DNA of 51,600 nt, taken from the NCBI GenBank assembly GCA_009380045.1, contig WHSN01000009.1:1-51600 (forward strand), given 5' to 3'. This document shows positions 28,883-38,444 of the stretch, piece by piece; positions within the stretch are counted from its first letter, which is position 1; the number at the start of each line of letters is the position of its first letter. The DNA comes from Luteitalea sp. GTDB lineage: Bacteria > Acidobacteriota > Vicinamibacteria > Vicinamibacterales > CAVVIG01. The position numbers were made by a program, and so were the translations under genes. The notes beneath the pieces were generated by a model. That model was given only the letters and a program-made list of their open reading frames with translations. It was not told the origin of the DNA and did no database searches.

Positions 28883-30762
28883 GGGCCTCCTCAGTCAACG
28901 CCTCCGTCAACGCCTCCGGCTCTGCTGCCATGAACGAGCTCGGCGCCGCTCCTCCCAATCTCGAGGAGATTGTCTCTGCCGTCGACCGCGCGCCCACAGC
29001 GGCGAGCTATCTGCAGGCGGCACGGGACGTCAGTCGACTCGATCCCGAGCTGGCGCCGGTGCGGGTTGCGCTCCTGTCGTCGTACACGATCGATCTCCTT
29101 CAGCCCTACCTGGAGGTCGAGCTGGCGCGCCACCGTCTGGGCGCCCGGCTGTATGTGGCGCCGTTCAACACCGCGCCGCAGGAGCTGCTCGATCCGGACA
29201 GTGGCTGCGCCAGGCACACGCCGGATGTGGTCTTCGTCGCGCAACGTCTCGAGGACGTCTGCCCGTCACTGGCAAACGAGTTTCTCTCGTTGGCGCCCGC
29301 GCAGGTGGAGAGCCTCATCGTCGCGGTGGTGAACCAAACGGTGAGCCGGCTGGAGGCGTTCCGAAGCCGCTCGGGGGCCGCGATTGTGGTCCACTCGTTC
29401 ACGTTGCCGGCGCACCCGCTCCTCGGTATTGCCGAAATCGGCGCCACCGGTTCTCAGACCGCAGCCATTCGTGACCTGAACGGACGTCTCGGTCAGGCGC
29501 TGAAGGATCTTCCAGGCGCCCATCTGCTCGACTGCGACCGCGCCGCGGCAACGGTCGGCTACCGCAGCTGGTATGACGATAAGTTGTGGCACCTGGCCCG
29601 GGCGCCGCTGTCGGCCGCGGCGCTGACGGAGCTGGCGCGCGTACAGGCCGCCTTCGTTCAGGCGATTCTCGGCAGACAAGCCCGGTGTCTGGTGCTCGAT
29701 CTCGACGGCACTCTATGGGGAGGAGTCGTCGGCGAGGTGGGCATGCCGGGGATTCAACTGGGCGATCGCTTCCCAGGCACCGCGTATCAGGAGTTCCAGC
29801 ATCTCCTCCTGGCGCTCCACGGACGGGGTGTGCTCCTCGCCATCAACAGCAAGAACAATCCGGAAGACGTCGCGCCGGTATTCGAGGCTCATCCCCACAC
29901 GGTGCTGCGGTGGGAACACTTTGCCGCCCGACGCATCAACTGGTGCGACAAGCCGCAGAACATGAGGGAGATCGCGGCCGAATTGAACATCGGTCTCGAT
30001 GCCCTGGCGTTTTTCGACGACAACCCGGCCGAACGGGCCCTCATGAGGCAAGCCCTTCCCGAAGTTCGAACGCTGGAAGTGCCGCAAGATCCGATCGGGT
30101 ATGCGCAGACGCTCAGTCGAAGCCGGATGTTCGACCGTTTGAACATCTCCGACGAGGACCGCCGGCGCGGGAGCATGTATCAGGCGCAACAGGCGAGACG
30201 CGTCCTGCAGACCTCGACGACATCGCTCGAATCCTTCCTCGAGAGCCTCGAGATGCGCGCCGAGATCGAGGCCGCGTCACCGAAGACGCTGCCTCGGGTA
30301 CTCGACCTCGTTCAGAAGACGAACCAGTTCAACCTGACGACCCGCAGGCACACGGCCAGCGATCTGGCACGCATGGCCGGGGATCCGGAATGGGGAGTCT
30401 ACGCCTTGCGTCTGGGCGATCGCTTCGGTGACCAGGGCATCGTCGGCGTCGCGATCGTCAGGTTGCAGGCGACCGCGGCGCAACTCGACACCTTGCTGCT
30501 CAGTTGCCGCGTCATCGGGCGCAATGTCGAGACGGCCTTTCTCGCCTTTCTGGCAGGCTGGGCTCGATCTCGAGGCGCGCTCACCTTCGAGGGCACCTTC
30601 ATTCCGACCGCGAAGAACGCACCCGCCAGCGACTTCTTTTCGCGGCATGCGTTCTCGCGCGTCCGCTCCGAAACCGACGCGGTAGGCTGGCGTCTGTCGC
30701 TCGATGCCGACACGGTGCGCGGTCCGGCCTACATCACCTGCGTCGCTCCGACAGGATCATGA
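28879..30762 (+). CDS. FkbH-like HAD-IIIC family protein
   Basis: LVLDLDGTLWGGVVGE HAD motif; LLAINSKNNPEDV; FFDDNPAERALMRQALPEV; C-terminal KTNQFNLTTRRH and GNAT-like region. Confidence 0.93.
   Translation: MRASSVNASVNASGSAAMNELGAAPPNLEEIVSAVDRAPTAASYLQAARDVSRLDPELAPVRVALLSSYTIDLLQPYLEVELARHRLGARLYVAPFNTAPQELLDPDSGCARHTPDVVFVAQRLEDVCPSLANEFLSLAPAQVESLIVAVVNQTVSRLEAFRSRSGAAIVVHSFTLPAHPLLGIAEIGATGSQTAAIRDLNGRLGQALKDLPGAHLLDCDRAAATVGYRSWYDDKLWHLARAPLSAAALTELARVQAAFVQAILGRQARCLVLDLDGTLWGGVVGEVGMPGIQLGDRFPGTAYQEFQHLLLALHGRGVLLAINSKNNPEDVAPVFEAHPHTVLRWEHFAARRINWCDKPQNMREIAAELNIGLDALAFFDDNPAERALMRQALPEVRTLEVPQDPIGYAQTLSRSRMFDRLNISDEDRRRGSMYQAQQARRVLQTSTTSLESFLESLEMRAEIEAASPKTLPRVLDLVQKTNQFNLTTRRHTASDLARMAGDPEWGVYALRLGDRFGDQGIVGVAIVRLQATAAQLDTLLLSCRVIGRNVETAFLAFLAGWARSRGALTFEGTFIPTAKNAPASDFFSRHAFSRVRSETDAVGWRLSLDADTVRGPAYITCVAPTGS
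28894..28917 (+). repeat. Exact 12-bp in-frame tandem duplication at the FkbH-like N-terminus
   Basis: gtcaacgcctcc twice (28894..28905, 28906..28917); encodes VNAS-VNAS. Confidence 0.95.
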
Positions 30763-30763
30763 G

Positions 30764-31024
30764 ATGGACACACTGACTGACCGAGCTGAAAATCAGATCC
30801 GGCTTCAACGCACGCTTGCCGGAATTCTCGGCGTTCCCCCGAGCGCCATTGATGACTCCGCCTCGCCGCAGACGATCAGCAGCTGGGACTCGCTGAACCA
30901 CCTCAACCTGGTCATGGCGTTCGAACAGGAGTTCGCGGTCTCGCTCTCGGTCGACGATGCCCTGGAAATGCGAAGCGTCGGCCACATTCGAGCGGTTCTG
31001 GCTCAACACGGCGTCGACTGCTGA
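30764..31024 (+). CDS. Acyl carrier protein
   Basis: 86 aa; SSWDSLNHLNLVMAFEQEFAVSLS with the phosphopantetheine Ser in DSLNHL; immediately after FkbH-like gene. Confidence 0.9.
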   Translation: MDTLTDRAENQIRLQRTLAGILGVPPSAIDDSASPQTISSWDSLNHLNLVMAFEQEFAVSLSVDDALEMRSVGHIRAVLAQHGVDC

Positions 31025-31025
31025 C

Positions 31026-32120
31026 GTGAGCCTGCGAATCGCCGACTGTGATGAGCAACAAGTACCTGCGCTTCAATCGTTCTTCGAGCGTGTCTATCGT
31101 GCGGGCTATGCATTGTGCGACTCGACGCTGCTCCGCTGGCAGTTCCAGCGGACGCCCGGCAGTGATGGCCTCCGCTGGCATATCAAGCTTGCCTTCGACG
31201 GCAGCAACATCGCCGCCTGTCTCGGTTTTGTCCCGCTCGAGATCACGCTGGACGGCGCTGTCGTGCGGGGCGCGTGGGTGGTCAACTGGATGGTCGATCC
31301 GGAGAGACAGCAGTTGGGCCTCGGCCCGCTGCTGATGCGCGAGGTGACCCGGGAGTTCGAGGTGACGTTGAACATCGGGCCAAACCGGGCGGCCAGGGAT
31401 GTGCTGTCCAGAATGGGCTGGTCGGATCATGGCGAGCTGCCGCGCTACGTTGCGGTGCTCGACCAGCCGTCCGCGGCCGTGCTCGCGAACGCAGAACGTC
31501 TGTCCTGGCCGTCCTTGTCACCGGCGCCCGCCCGCCTGCAGTCGTCATCCCCTGCCCGCGTCGTCCGCGTTGAGCGGTTCGACGCCGATGCGACGTCGTT
31601 GTGGGATCGCATCACGGCGGCGGGCTCCGACACGGCCGGCACGCGACGCTCGGCCGAGTTTCTCAACTGGCGCTACGCCGACCATCCTGGCTTCCGATAT
31701 CGCCTGTTCGCCCAGTATCAGGATGCACGGCTCACCGCCCTGGCGGCATATCGGGTCGAAGTCGTCCAGGGCATGTCGATTCGCGTCGGACGTCTCGTCG
31801 AATACCTCGATACCGCCGACGAAGGTCCGGAGACGGGGTCGCGCATGCTCGCGCATCTGCTCGACGACGCCCGGGCGGAGGGCGTCTCGGTGATGGACTT
31901 CTTCTGCGGCGATCGACGATACGAAGAACAGCTCGCGCGCAACGGCTTCGTCGCCGACCCGGCAGCGATTGCCGCCCTGCCGCTGCTGTTCCAGCCGATC
32001 GATCGGAGCAGGAGCGCCATCTCGTTCATGTCGCACACGCGCCGCCGCTCCGCCGCGATCGGCGGATCGCCGCACTGGTATGTCACCAAGGGGGACGGCG
32101 ACCAGGATCGCCCGAACTGA
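31026..32120 (+). CDS. GNAT-fold acyltransferase-like protein
   Basis: GTG start 31026; WMVDPERQQLGLGPLLMREVTREFEVTLNIGPNRAARDVLSRMGW; duplicated-GNAT style length (364 aa). Confidence 0.7.
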   Translation: MSLRIADCDEQQVPALQSFFERVYRAGYALCDSTLLRWQFQRTPGSDGLRWHIKLAFDGSNIAACLGFVPLEITLDGAVVRGAWVVNWMVDPERQQLGLGPLLMREVTREFEVTLNIGPNRAARDVLSRMGWSDHGELPRYVAVLDQPSAAVLANAERLSWPSLSPAPARLQSSSPARVVRVERFDADATSLWDRITAAGSDTAGTRRSAEFLNWRYADHPGFRYRLFAQYQDARLTALAAYRVEVVQGMSIRVGRLVEYLDTADEGPETGSRMLAHLLDDARAEGVSVMDFFCGDRRYEEQLARNGFVADPAAIAALPLLFQPIDRSRSAISFMSHTRRRSAAIGGSPHWYVTKGDGDQDRPN

Positions 32121-32566
32121 TGGAATCTCGAGGCGATGAAGCGGGCGCGATCAGGCTGCATCACGTCGGCCTGGCGGTTGACAGCATCGCTGCGCACGCG
32201 GAGCACTACCGTCGATCGCTCGGCATCGAGCTGGCCGGCGAGATCGTCGAGGACGAGATCCAGCGCGTGCGAGTGGCGTTCGCGCAGGTGGGGCCGGAGA
32301 CATTCATCGAGCTGGTCGAGCCGATCGGGGCCGACTCTCCAATCGCCAGGGTGCTCGAGCGCGGCGGCGGGCTGTACCACATGTGTTATCTGGTGGCCAA
32401 CGTCGAAGCCGCCATGGATCGCGTGTGCCGCTCGGGAGGCCGCCGGGTCAGCGGTCCCAGTCCTGCCCGCGCATTCGGCGGACGCCGGATCGCGTGGGTC
32501 TACACCGCCAACCGCACTCTCATCGAATTCCTGGAGCGCGACAGCGCCGAGTCAGGCACGCCATGA
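32120..32566 (+). CDS. VOC-family protein, methylmalonyl-CoA epimerase-like
   Basis: LHHVGLAVDSIAAHAEHYRRSLGIEL...FIELVEP...GLYHMCYLV...TLIEFLE (metal-ligand pattern H/H/E). Confidence 0.85.
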   Translation: MESRGDEAGAIRLHHVGLAVDSIAAHAEHYRRSLGIELAGEIVEDEIQRVRVAFAQVGPETFIELVEPIGADSPIARVLERGGGLYHMCYLVANVEAAMDRVCRSGGRRVSGPSPARAFGGRRIAWVYTANRTLIEFLERDSAESGTP

Positions 32567-33606
32567 CGCCTGGTCCCATGCTCGTCGCCGTCAATTTCCA
32601 CTATGTCCGCCCGAGCTTCGAAGCGCGCTTCGAGGCCATTCACGGCCTCACGCCCGAACAGTTCGGACGCCAGGTGGAGACGTTGAGCAGGATCGGCACA
32701 TTTGTCAGTGCCGACGACATCAGAGATGCGGTTGCGGGAATCCGGACGCTGCCTGACCGCTCGATTGCCTTGACGCTCGACGACGGCCTGCGGGAGCAGT
32801 ATGACCATGCCTGGCCGGTGCTGCGACGCCTCGGCGTCCCGGCAATTTTCTTCATCAACACCGATCCGATTCTGAATCGACGGCTCTCGACCGTGCACAA
32901 GATTCACCTGCTCCGGTCAGAGGTGGCGCCGGAGCATTTTCTGGCGATGCTGCACCGCCATGGCGACGCCCTCGGGATCCGCCTGGCTCGCGGGATCGAT
33001 GCGGAGCGCGCACGCGTTCAGTATGAGTACGACACACCGGAGGTGGCCCGCCTCAAGTTCCTTCTCAACCTGACGCTGACGGCGGCAGAGCGGGACCGGC
33101 TCATCGATCGATGCTTCGAGGAGCACTCCGACGGAGAGGAAGCGCGGATCAGCCAGACGTTGTACATGGACGCCGGACAGGTCGGATGCCTCGGTCATGA
33201 ACGAGCGATCGGCCTGCATGGCCATAGACACCTGCCGCTCGGCCTGCTGTCACCTGAGGCAGCCGAAGAACAGATAACGCTCTGCAGCGCGCACCTCGAA
33301 GTGCTGACGGGGTACCGACCTTTCGCCCTGAGCTACCCGTTCGGCGAGCGGCAGGCGTGCTCGAGCCAGGCGGCGGCGGTCGCGGCTCGTCAGGGCATCG
33401 AGTTCGCCTTCACCATGGAGCGAGCCGGCAATCACGATCTCGGTCAGCCGTTGCATCTGGCGCGATTCGACAGCAACGACGTGCCCGGCGGGAAGCGGCC
33501 CTACTGGTCTTCCGAACTGTTCTTTGCCAGCGCTCCGGCAGCGACCTGGTGTCGCGACGTGCCCGCACCGGTCGTTGCTGACTCGGTGGCTGGCCAGCCC
33601 TCTTGA
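32563..33606 (+). CDS. Polysaccharide deacetylase (NodB-like)
   Basis: SIALTLDDGLREQYDHAWPVLRRLGVPAIFFINT; GLHGHRHLPLG; LSYPFGERQA. Confidence 0.85.
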   Translation: MTPGPMLVAVNFHYVRPSFEARFEAIHGLTPEQFGRQVETLSRIGTFVSADDIRDAVAGIRTLPDRSIALTLDDGLREQYDHAWPVLRRLGVPAIFFINTDPILNRRLSTVHKIHLLRSEVAPEHFLAMLHRHGDALGIRLARGIDAERARVQYEYDTPEVARLKFLLNLTLTAAERDRLIDRCFEEHSDGEEARISQTLYMDAGQVGCLGHERAIGLHGHRHLPLGLLSPEAAEEQITLCSAHLEVLTGYRPFALSYPFGERQACSSQAAAVAARQGIEFAFTMERAGNHDLGQPLHLARFDSNDVPGGKRPYWSSELFFASAPAATWCRDVPAPVVADSVAGQPS

Positions 33607-33612
33607 ACCATC

Positions 33613-34407
33613 ATGAACCACACAGATACATCCACGCGGGACATCTACAACTCGTCGGCGATCGTCACCCACTATGCCCGGGCGACCGACCTGCAACCGG
33701 CGGAGAGAACCATCCTCTCCCGACTGGCGGGCGATCTGCCGCGCATGGAGATGCTGGACATCGGTGTCGGCGGCGGACGGACGACGCGGCATTTCGCTCC
33801 GGCCGTGAAGCAGTACGTGGGCGTCGACTACTCCGAACGGATGATCGTGGCCTGCCGGCAGCTGTTCCCGGAAAACGGATCGAGGCGCTTCGAGGTGGCG
33901 GATGCGTGCGATCTGCGCGGGTTTCGGGACGCCAGCTTCGACCTGGTGCTCTTCAGCTTCAACGGCATCGATTGCATTCCGCCCCAGAATCGGACGCAGG
34001 CGCTGCGCGAGATGATGCGCGTGCTCAGGCCGGGCGCTCATCTGGTGTTCTCGGCGCACAACAGCAACTACCTGGCCCAGCATCAGCGGCGGCTTCGTCC
34101 CAGGCTGTCCCGGAGCCCGCGGCGCATGCTCAAGCTGACGAAGCGATATCTGACGTTTCAGATCAAGAACAGGTTCGTCTCCTATGGTCCGGACGTGACG
34201 GAAGCGTTCGTTTTCGACGGCGCCGAGCGGTTCGGCGTGCCCTTCGTCTACATCCGTCCCGATGAGCAGATGCGTCGTCTTCGCGCCCTCGATCTGAGGG
34301 ATGTCCAGATGTTCGGGAGCGACACCGGGGCCGAGTACGATCCCTCTGAAGCGGTCACCTGCGCGGAGCCGTGGGCCTACTACGTCTGTCGAAAATCTGC
34401 TCCATGA
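33613..34407 (+). CDS. Class I SAM-dependent methyltransferase
   Basis: MLDIGVGGGRTTRHFAPAVKQYVGVDYSERMI; FDLVLFSFNGIDCI; REMMRVLRPGAHLVFSAHN. Confidence 0.9.
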   Translation: MNHTDTSTRDIYNSSAIVTHYARATDLQPAERTILSRLAGDLPRMEMLDIGVGGGRTTRHFAPAVKQYVGVDYSERMIVACRQLFPENGSRRFEVADACDLRGFRDASFDLVLFSFNGIDCIPPQNRTQALREMMRVLRPGAHLVFSAHNSNYLAQHQRRLRPRLSRSPRRMLKLTKRYLTFQIKNRFVSYGPDVTEAFVFDGAERFGVPFVYIRPDEQMRRLRALDLRDVQMFGSDTGAEYDPSEAVTCAEPWAYYVCRKSAP

Positions 34408-34423
34408 GTGACGCCGGCGCACT

Positions 34424-35557
34424 GTGGCCATGACGACCGGGGTCGTGTGCACGTTGGACGACTTCGCAGCGCTGCGATCCGAGTGGAACGAGCTCGTCTG
34501 CCGGATGGAGCTGCCTGAAATCTTCTACGCCTGGGAATGGCACTGGTTCTACCACAAGCACTTTCGCAACGGCGTCCCGTTGTTCATCGTGACGGTTCGA
34601 GATGGCGGGCGACTGATCGGGCTGGCGCCGATGTGTCTGACAAGGCGCAAGGCGCTCGGACGCCGGGTTCGCGTCCTGGAAACCATCGTCGGAAACATGG
34701 CGGACTATCGAAACCTGCTGATTGACGGCACGCAGAACCGCTGGCGCACCGTCGAGGCCATCTGGGAGGCGCTCGATCGGCACAGCTCGGAGTGGGATGT
34801 CATCGAGATGCGCCAGGTGCCGTCTCAGGACGTCACCGTGTTCCAGCTGACCAAGACGATCTCGCAGGCGGCGGACATGCGGCATGCGATGCGCGTCGCC
34901 TCGCGAACGTCGCGGATGTATTACGCCGGCGACTACCAGTCGAAAATGGATGCCAAACGGATCCACCGGATTCGGAACAAGCGTGCCCAGCTGACGCGAG
35001 AAGGCAGGCTGACCTGCACGGTCGGCGAGCCCGACACCGAGGAATTCTGGCTGGAGTTCCTCCGGCTGCATCAGGCGCAACGGCCGGACTCCCCGTTGCA
35101 CCGGCCCGCCGGGCGCCGATTGTTCGCCGACCTGCGCGGCCATTTCGGGGCTCGCGACGAATTGGAGTGTTCGCGAGTCCGGATCGACGGCCGGATCGCT
35201 GCCATGCATTTCGGGTTTCGGGACCAGCGAAAGATCTATTACTACATGCCGGTGATCGCCGAAGAGTTCCGGCAAGAGCGCGCCGGCAACATCCTGACGC
35301 TGTCGATGGTCGAACACTACGCCCCGACCCATCGGGAATTCGATCTCCTGCGGGGAGACGAGTCCTACAAGACATGGTGGACCGACGATCTCGCGGTGAA
35401 CTATCGGCTCCGTATTCACCGCAATTCGAACGTCGCCGCCTGGGCCGATGGCGTCGTGCCCGCCACCAAGGAATACCTTCGGGCGCTCGCGTTCCCAGGC
35501 TACATGGCGAGTCGCGTTCGGGGCGTTCTCAAACGAAGGCAGGATCGTGTCGAATAA
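34424..35557 (+). CDS. FemAB/CelD (BcsL)-like GNAT acyltransferase
   Basis: DDFAALRSEWNELVCRMELPEIFYAWEWHWFYHKHF; RIDGRIAAMHFGFRDQRKIYYYMPVIAEEFRQERAGNILTLSMVEHY; EFDLLRGDESYK. Confidence 0.82.
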   Translation: MAMTTGVVCTLDDFAALRSEWNELVCRMELPEIFYAWEWHWFYHKHFRNGVPLFIVTVRDGGRLIGLAPMCLTRRKALGRRVRVLETIVGNMADYRNLLIDGTQNRWRTVEAIWEALDRHSSEWDVIEMRQVPSQDVTVFQLTKTISQAADMRHAMRVASRTSRMYYAGDYQSKMDAKRIHRIRNKRAQLTREGRLTCTVGEPDTEEFWLEFLRLHQAQRPDSPLHRPAGRRLFADLRGHFGARDELECSRVRIDGRIAAMHFGFRDQRKIYYYMPVIAEEFRQERAGNILTLSMVEHYAPTHREFDLLRGDESYKTWWTDDLAVNYRLRIHRNSNVAAWADGVVPATKEYLRALAFPGYMASRVRGVLKRRQDRVE

Positions 35558-37094
35558 CGAAACCGCGCGATATGCGCTGAGGGACGCCCCATCCCTGGGA
35601 GGTGTGTCGCTACCGTCCCGAGCGTCGAATGCCGGCGCGAGTGCTGCGGCTGTCGACCAGGCCACGCTTCTCATCCTGACCACGTCGCTGCTGACCGACC
35701 GGATGCTGTGGTACTCGGACTTCTTCGAAGCGCTCGGTGATCGCATCGTGGCCACGACCTGGGCATGGGCGGGCGAGCTCCAGCGAACGGGCTCGTGGCG
35801 TGCGACCGCCGGCCCGGTCGAAGACTTCCCTGTTGTCGGGCACTTTCCGATGTTCCCCCATACCTATCTCAGGCGGCTGAACGAGTTCGCCTGGGATTAT
35901 CGGTTGCGCCCGCCGAGCCGCTTGAGCCACCGGCGTCACGTCTCGGACTCGCAAATGAAGCCGTGGCTTCGAACGACGATGGTGCCGGCCAGACTCCTGG
36001 CGATGCTCGGCCTCGAGCAGCAGGTCGAGCGGTTCGTCGGGCGTATGCTGCAGCGCTATCTGCGAAGTCCGGAAGCGTTGGCACGCCTCACATCGCTGCG
36101 GCCGTCCATGGTGCTGGCAACAGGACCGATGCGCTTCGACGAGCCTGCCGTGGTGGCGATCGCGAAAAACCTGAAGATCCCGACGCTCGCGCTGATTACG
36201 TCCTGGGACAACCTGTCGACGAAGCGACGATCGCTGTTCGAGTACGACGGATATGTGGTCTGGTCCGAGCAGATGCGGCACGAGCTGCATCACTTCTATC
36301 CGAGCAGCCGGAGCGTACCGATCTACGTCGTCGGCGCCCCGCAGTTCGACGTGTTCTTCAAGGACGAGTTCCGCCAGTCCCGCGAAGAGTTCTGCGCCAG
36401 GGCCGGCCTGCGGCCTGAGGCGCCGATCGTGCTCTATACACTGGGATCGCCGAACGCTATTCAGGAGCACCATGGGGCGCTCGACATGGCGACTCGAATC
36501 GCCCGGGGCGAGCTCGGCGATGTCCAGCTGCTGGTGCGTCCCCATCCAGCGTTCGACAACGCGCACGAAGTGGAGCTCCTGCGCGAGTTCCGGCCGCGCG
36601 TCGTGGTGCAGCGCACTGGCGATCCCGACGCGCCGTTCCGGTCGCAGGCGCGTGAACAGATCATCGAATGGGTGAACACGTTCCGGCACGCAGCCGTGGT
36701 CGTCAATTTCGCTTCCACCGTGACCGTGGACGCGGCGATTCTGGACCGGCCGGTCGTCAACCTCGACTACGATCCCGAGCCTCACCAGCCGAACCAGGGC
36801 CTCGTAAACGACGCCAACCACGTCTGGACCCACTTCAAACCGATCGCCGAGTCCGGTGGCGTCTGGAACGTCAGAAATGCGGCGGAGATGGTCACGGCGA
36901 TCAGGACGTATCTGGCACAGCCGGAGCTGCATCGCGCCGGGCGCCGCTGGATCGCCAACTACGTGTGCGGGCAGCTCGATGGGAATTCTGGCAGGCGTCT
37001 GGGGCAGGCGATCGTTCAGTTCGCCGAGCATTGCGGCGTCCACCTGCCCGAGCCTGGCGCCGTCACCACGTCGCGCCGGGATCGCTCGGCGTAG
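35547..37094 (+). CDS. CDP-glycerol glycerophosphotransferase-like / GT-B transferase, paralog of 364..1806
   Basis: ALITSWDNLSTKRRSLFEYDGYVVWSEQMRHELHHFYPSSRSVPIYVVGAPQFDVFFKDEF, colinear with the same region of 364..1806. Confidence 0.65.
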   Translation: MSNNETARYALRDAPSLGGVSLPSRASNAGASAAAVDQATLLILTTSLLTDRMLWYSDFFEALGDRIVATTWAWAGELQRTGSWRATAGPVEDFPVVGHFPMFPHTYLRRLNEFAWDYRLRPPSRLSHRRHVSDSQMKPWLRTTMVPARLLAMLGLEQQVERFVGRMLQRYLRSPEALARLTSLRPSMVLATGPMRFDEPAVVAIAKNLKIPTLALITSWDNLSTKRRSLFEYDGYVVWSEQMRHELHHFYPSSRSVPIYVVGAPQFDVFFKDEFRQSREEFCARAGLRPEAPIVLYTLGSPNAIQEHHGALDMATRIARGELGDVQLLVRPHPAFDNAHEVELLREFRPRVVVQRTGDPDAPFRSQAREQIIEWVNTFRHAAVVVNFASTVTVDAAILDRPVVNLDYDPEPHQPNQGLVNDANHVWTHFKPIAESGGVWNVRNAAEMVTAIRTYLAQPELHRAGRRWIANYVCGQLDGNSGRRLGQAIVQFAEHCGVHLPEPGAVTTSRRDRSA

Positions 37095-37209
37095 GCCTCG
37101 CGATCGGATGTGCTCGAAGCCGGCGCGCTCGCGTGGTTCGTCAGGAGCGCCGGTCGAGCCTCCCGCTCGTCCCTGAGCAACCAACGAATTTCCACAAGGC
37201 GGTCTCGCG

Positions 37210-38415
37210 GTGCGATGTCTCCTGATCGTCGCTCAGTACCCCATCTCCCCCAATTTTCGTGGCGGCGGATCCGCCAATTTCTACGAAAAGCTCACGGCTC
37301 TGAAATCGCTCGGCCATCAAGTGCATCTCTGGCACTACGCCTACGCCGAGCAACGCCAGATCTTCGACGACTTCGTGCGAACCGACGCCGAGACCTACCA
37401 CCGCGTGCAACAGATGTGTGAATCGGTGCAGCTGACCACGCTGCCGAGAGCGGCGAGCATCCTCACTCGCATCCAGGCGCGCATCGGCGACTGGGCAACC
37501 GGCACACATGTCGAGAATCCGATCTTCAGGACCGTCGCGCTGCGGCACCTGACACGGAGCATCAAGCGCATCAATCCGGCGTTCATCTGGGCGCATCATT
37601 TCGGGCCCGCCCGTATCGCGACACTGCAACAGCAGCGGCCCGTCGTCTACACCCATCATGACTGGCTGTACCGTGTGCAGGCCCTCAGGCAAGGCCGCGC
37701 CGAAGACCCCCGCATGCGCCGCCAGGAAGAGGATGTCGCGCGATCGGCAGCGGCGGTCGTGACCGGATCGTTGGTCGAGCACCAGCAGCTGAAGGATCTG
37801 GGATGCCGGTCGGTCGAGTACATCCCGATGGCCTACGAACCGGTCCAATGGAACGGCGCGCACGACGCGGATGAGACGCCGCGAATCGTCCACCTCGGCG
37901 GGCTCGGCACCACCGCCAACCGCCTGGGTCTCGAGCGCTTCTTCGACGTTGTCTGGCCGGCGCTGCCCGATTCCGCGCGCCGGAACCTGTGGGTGATTGG
38001 CGACACCGCCGCTGCGGGCCCGATGCTCGCGCGCCACCTGGAGTCGGTCAGGTGTACCGGCTTCGTGCGCGATCTGGGCCCCCTCCTGCGGCCCTTCGAT
38101 CTGCACATCATTCCCTGGGAGCACGATACCGGCCAGCGGACCCGGCTCCCGTTGATCTTCAACCACGGACAGGTGGTTGTCGCGGTAAAGGCTTCTGTCG
38201 CCGGCTTTCCTGAAATCCGCGACGGCATGGACTGTCGTCTGGTCGATCGAATCGACGAGATGGGCCCGGTCATCGAGGAGCTGCTCAATGACCCGGCCGA
38301 GCGGCGCCGCCTGGGCCTCGCCGCCCGGCAGACATTCGAGCGGTCGTTCACGCGGAGCGTGCTGTTGCCCCGTTACGCGTCCGTGATCGCGGCTCTCGGA
38401 TGCCGTACACAGTAG
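37210..38415 (+). CDS. Glycosyltransferase (GT4-like)
   Basis: GTG start; LLIVAQYPISPNFRGGGSANFYEKLTALKSLGHQVHLWHY; IVHLGGLGTTANRLGLERFFDVVWPALPD; LPLIFNHGQVVVAVKASVAGFPEI. Confidence 0.75.
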   Translation: MRCLLIVAQYPISPNFRGGGSANFYEKLTALKSLGHQVHLWHYAYAEQRQIFDDFVRTDAETYHRVQQMCESVQLTTLPRAASILTRIQARIGDWATGTHVENPIFRTVALRHLTRSIKRINPAFIWAHHFGPARIATLQQQRPVVYTHHDWLYRVQALRQGRAEDPRMRRQEEDVARSAAAVVTGSLVEHQQLKDLGCRSVEYIPMAYEPVQWNGAHDADETPRIVHLGGLGTTANRLGLERFFDVVWPALPDSARRNLWVIGDTAAAGPMLARHLESVRCTGFVRDLGPLLRPFDLHIIPWEHDTGQRTRLPLIFNHGQVVVAVKASVAGFPEIRDGMDCRLVDRIDEMGPVIEELLNDPAERRRLGLAARQTFERSFTRSVLLPRYASVIAALGCRTQ

Positions 38416-38444
38416 GTCCGCCGGTTGCCGGCTCGCACACTGGA

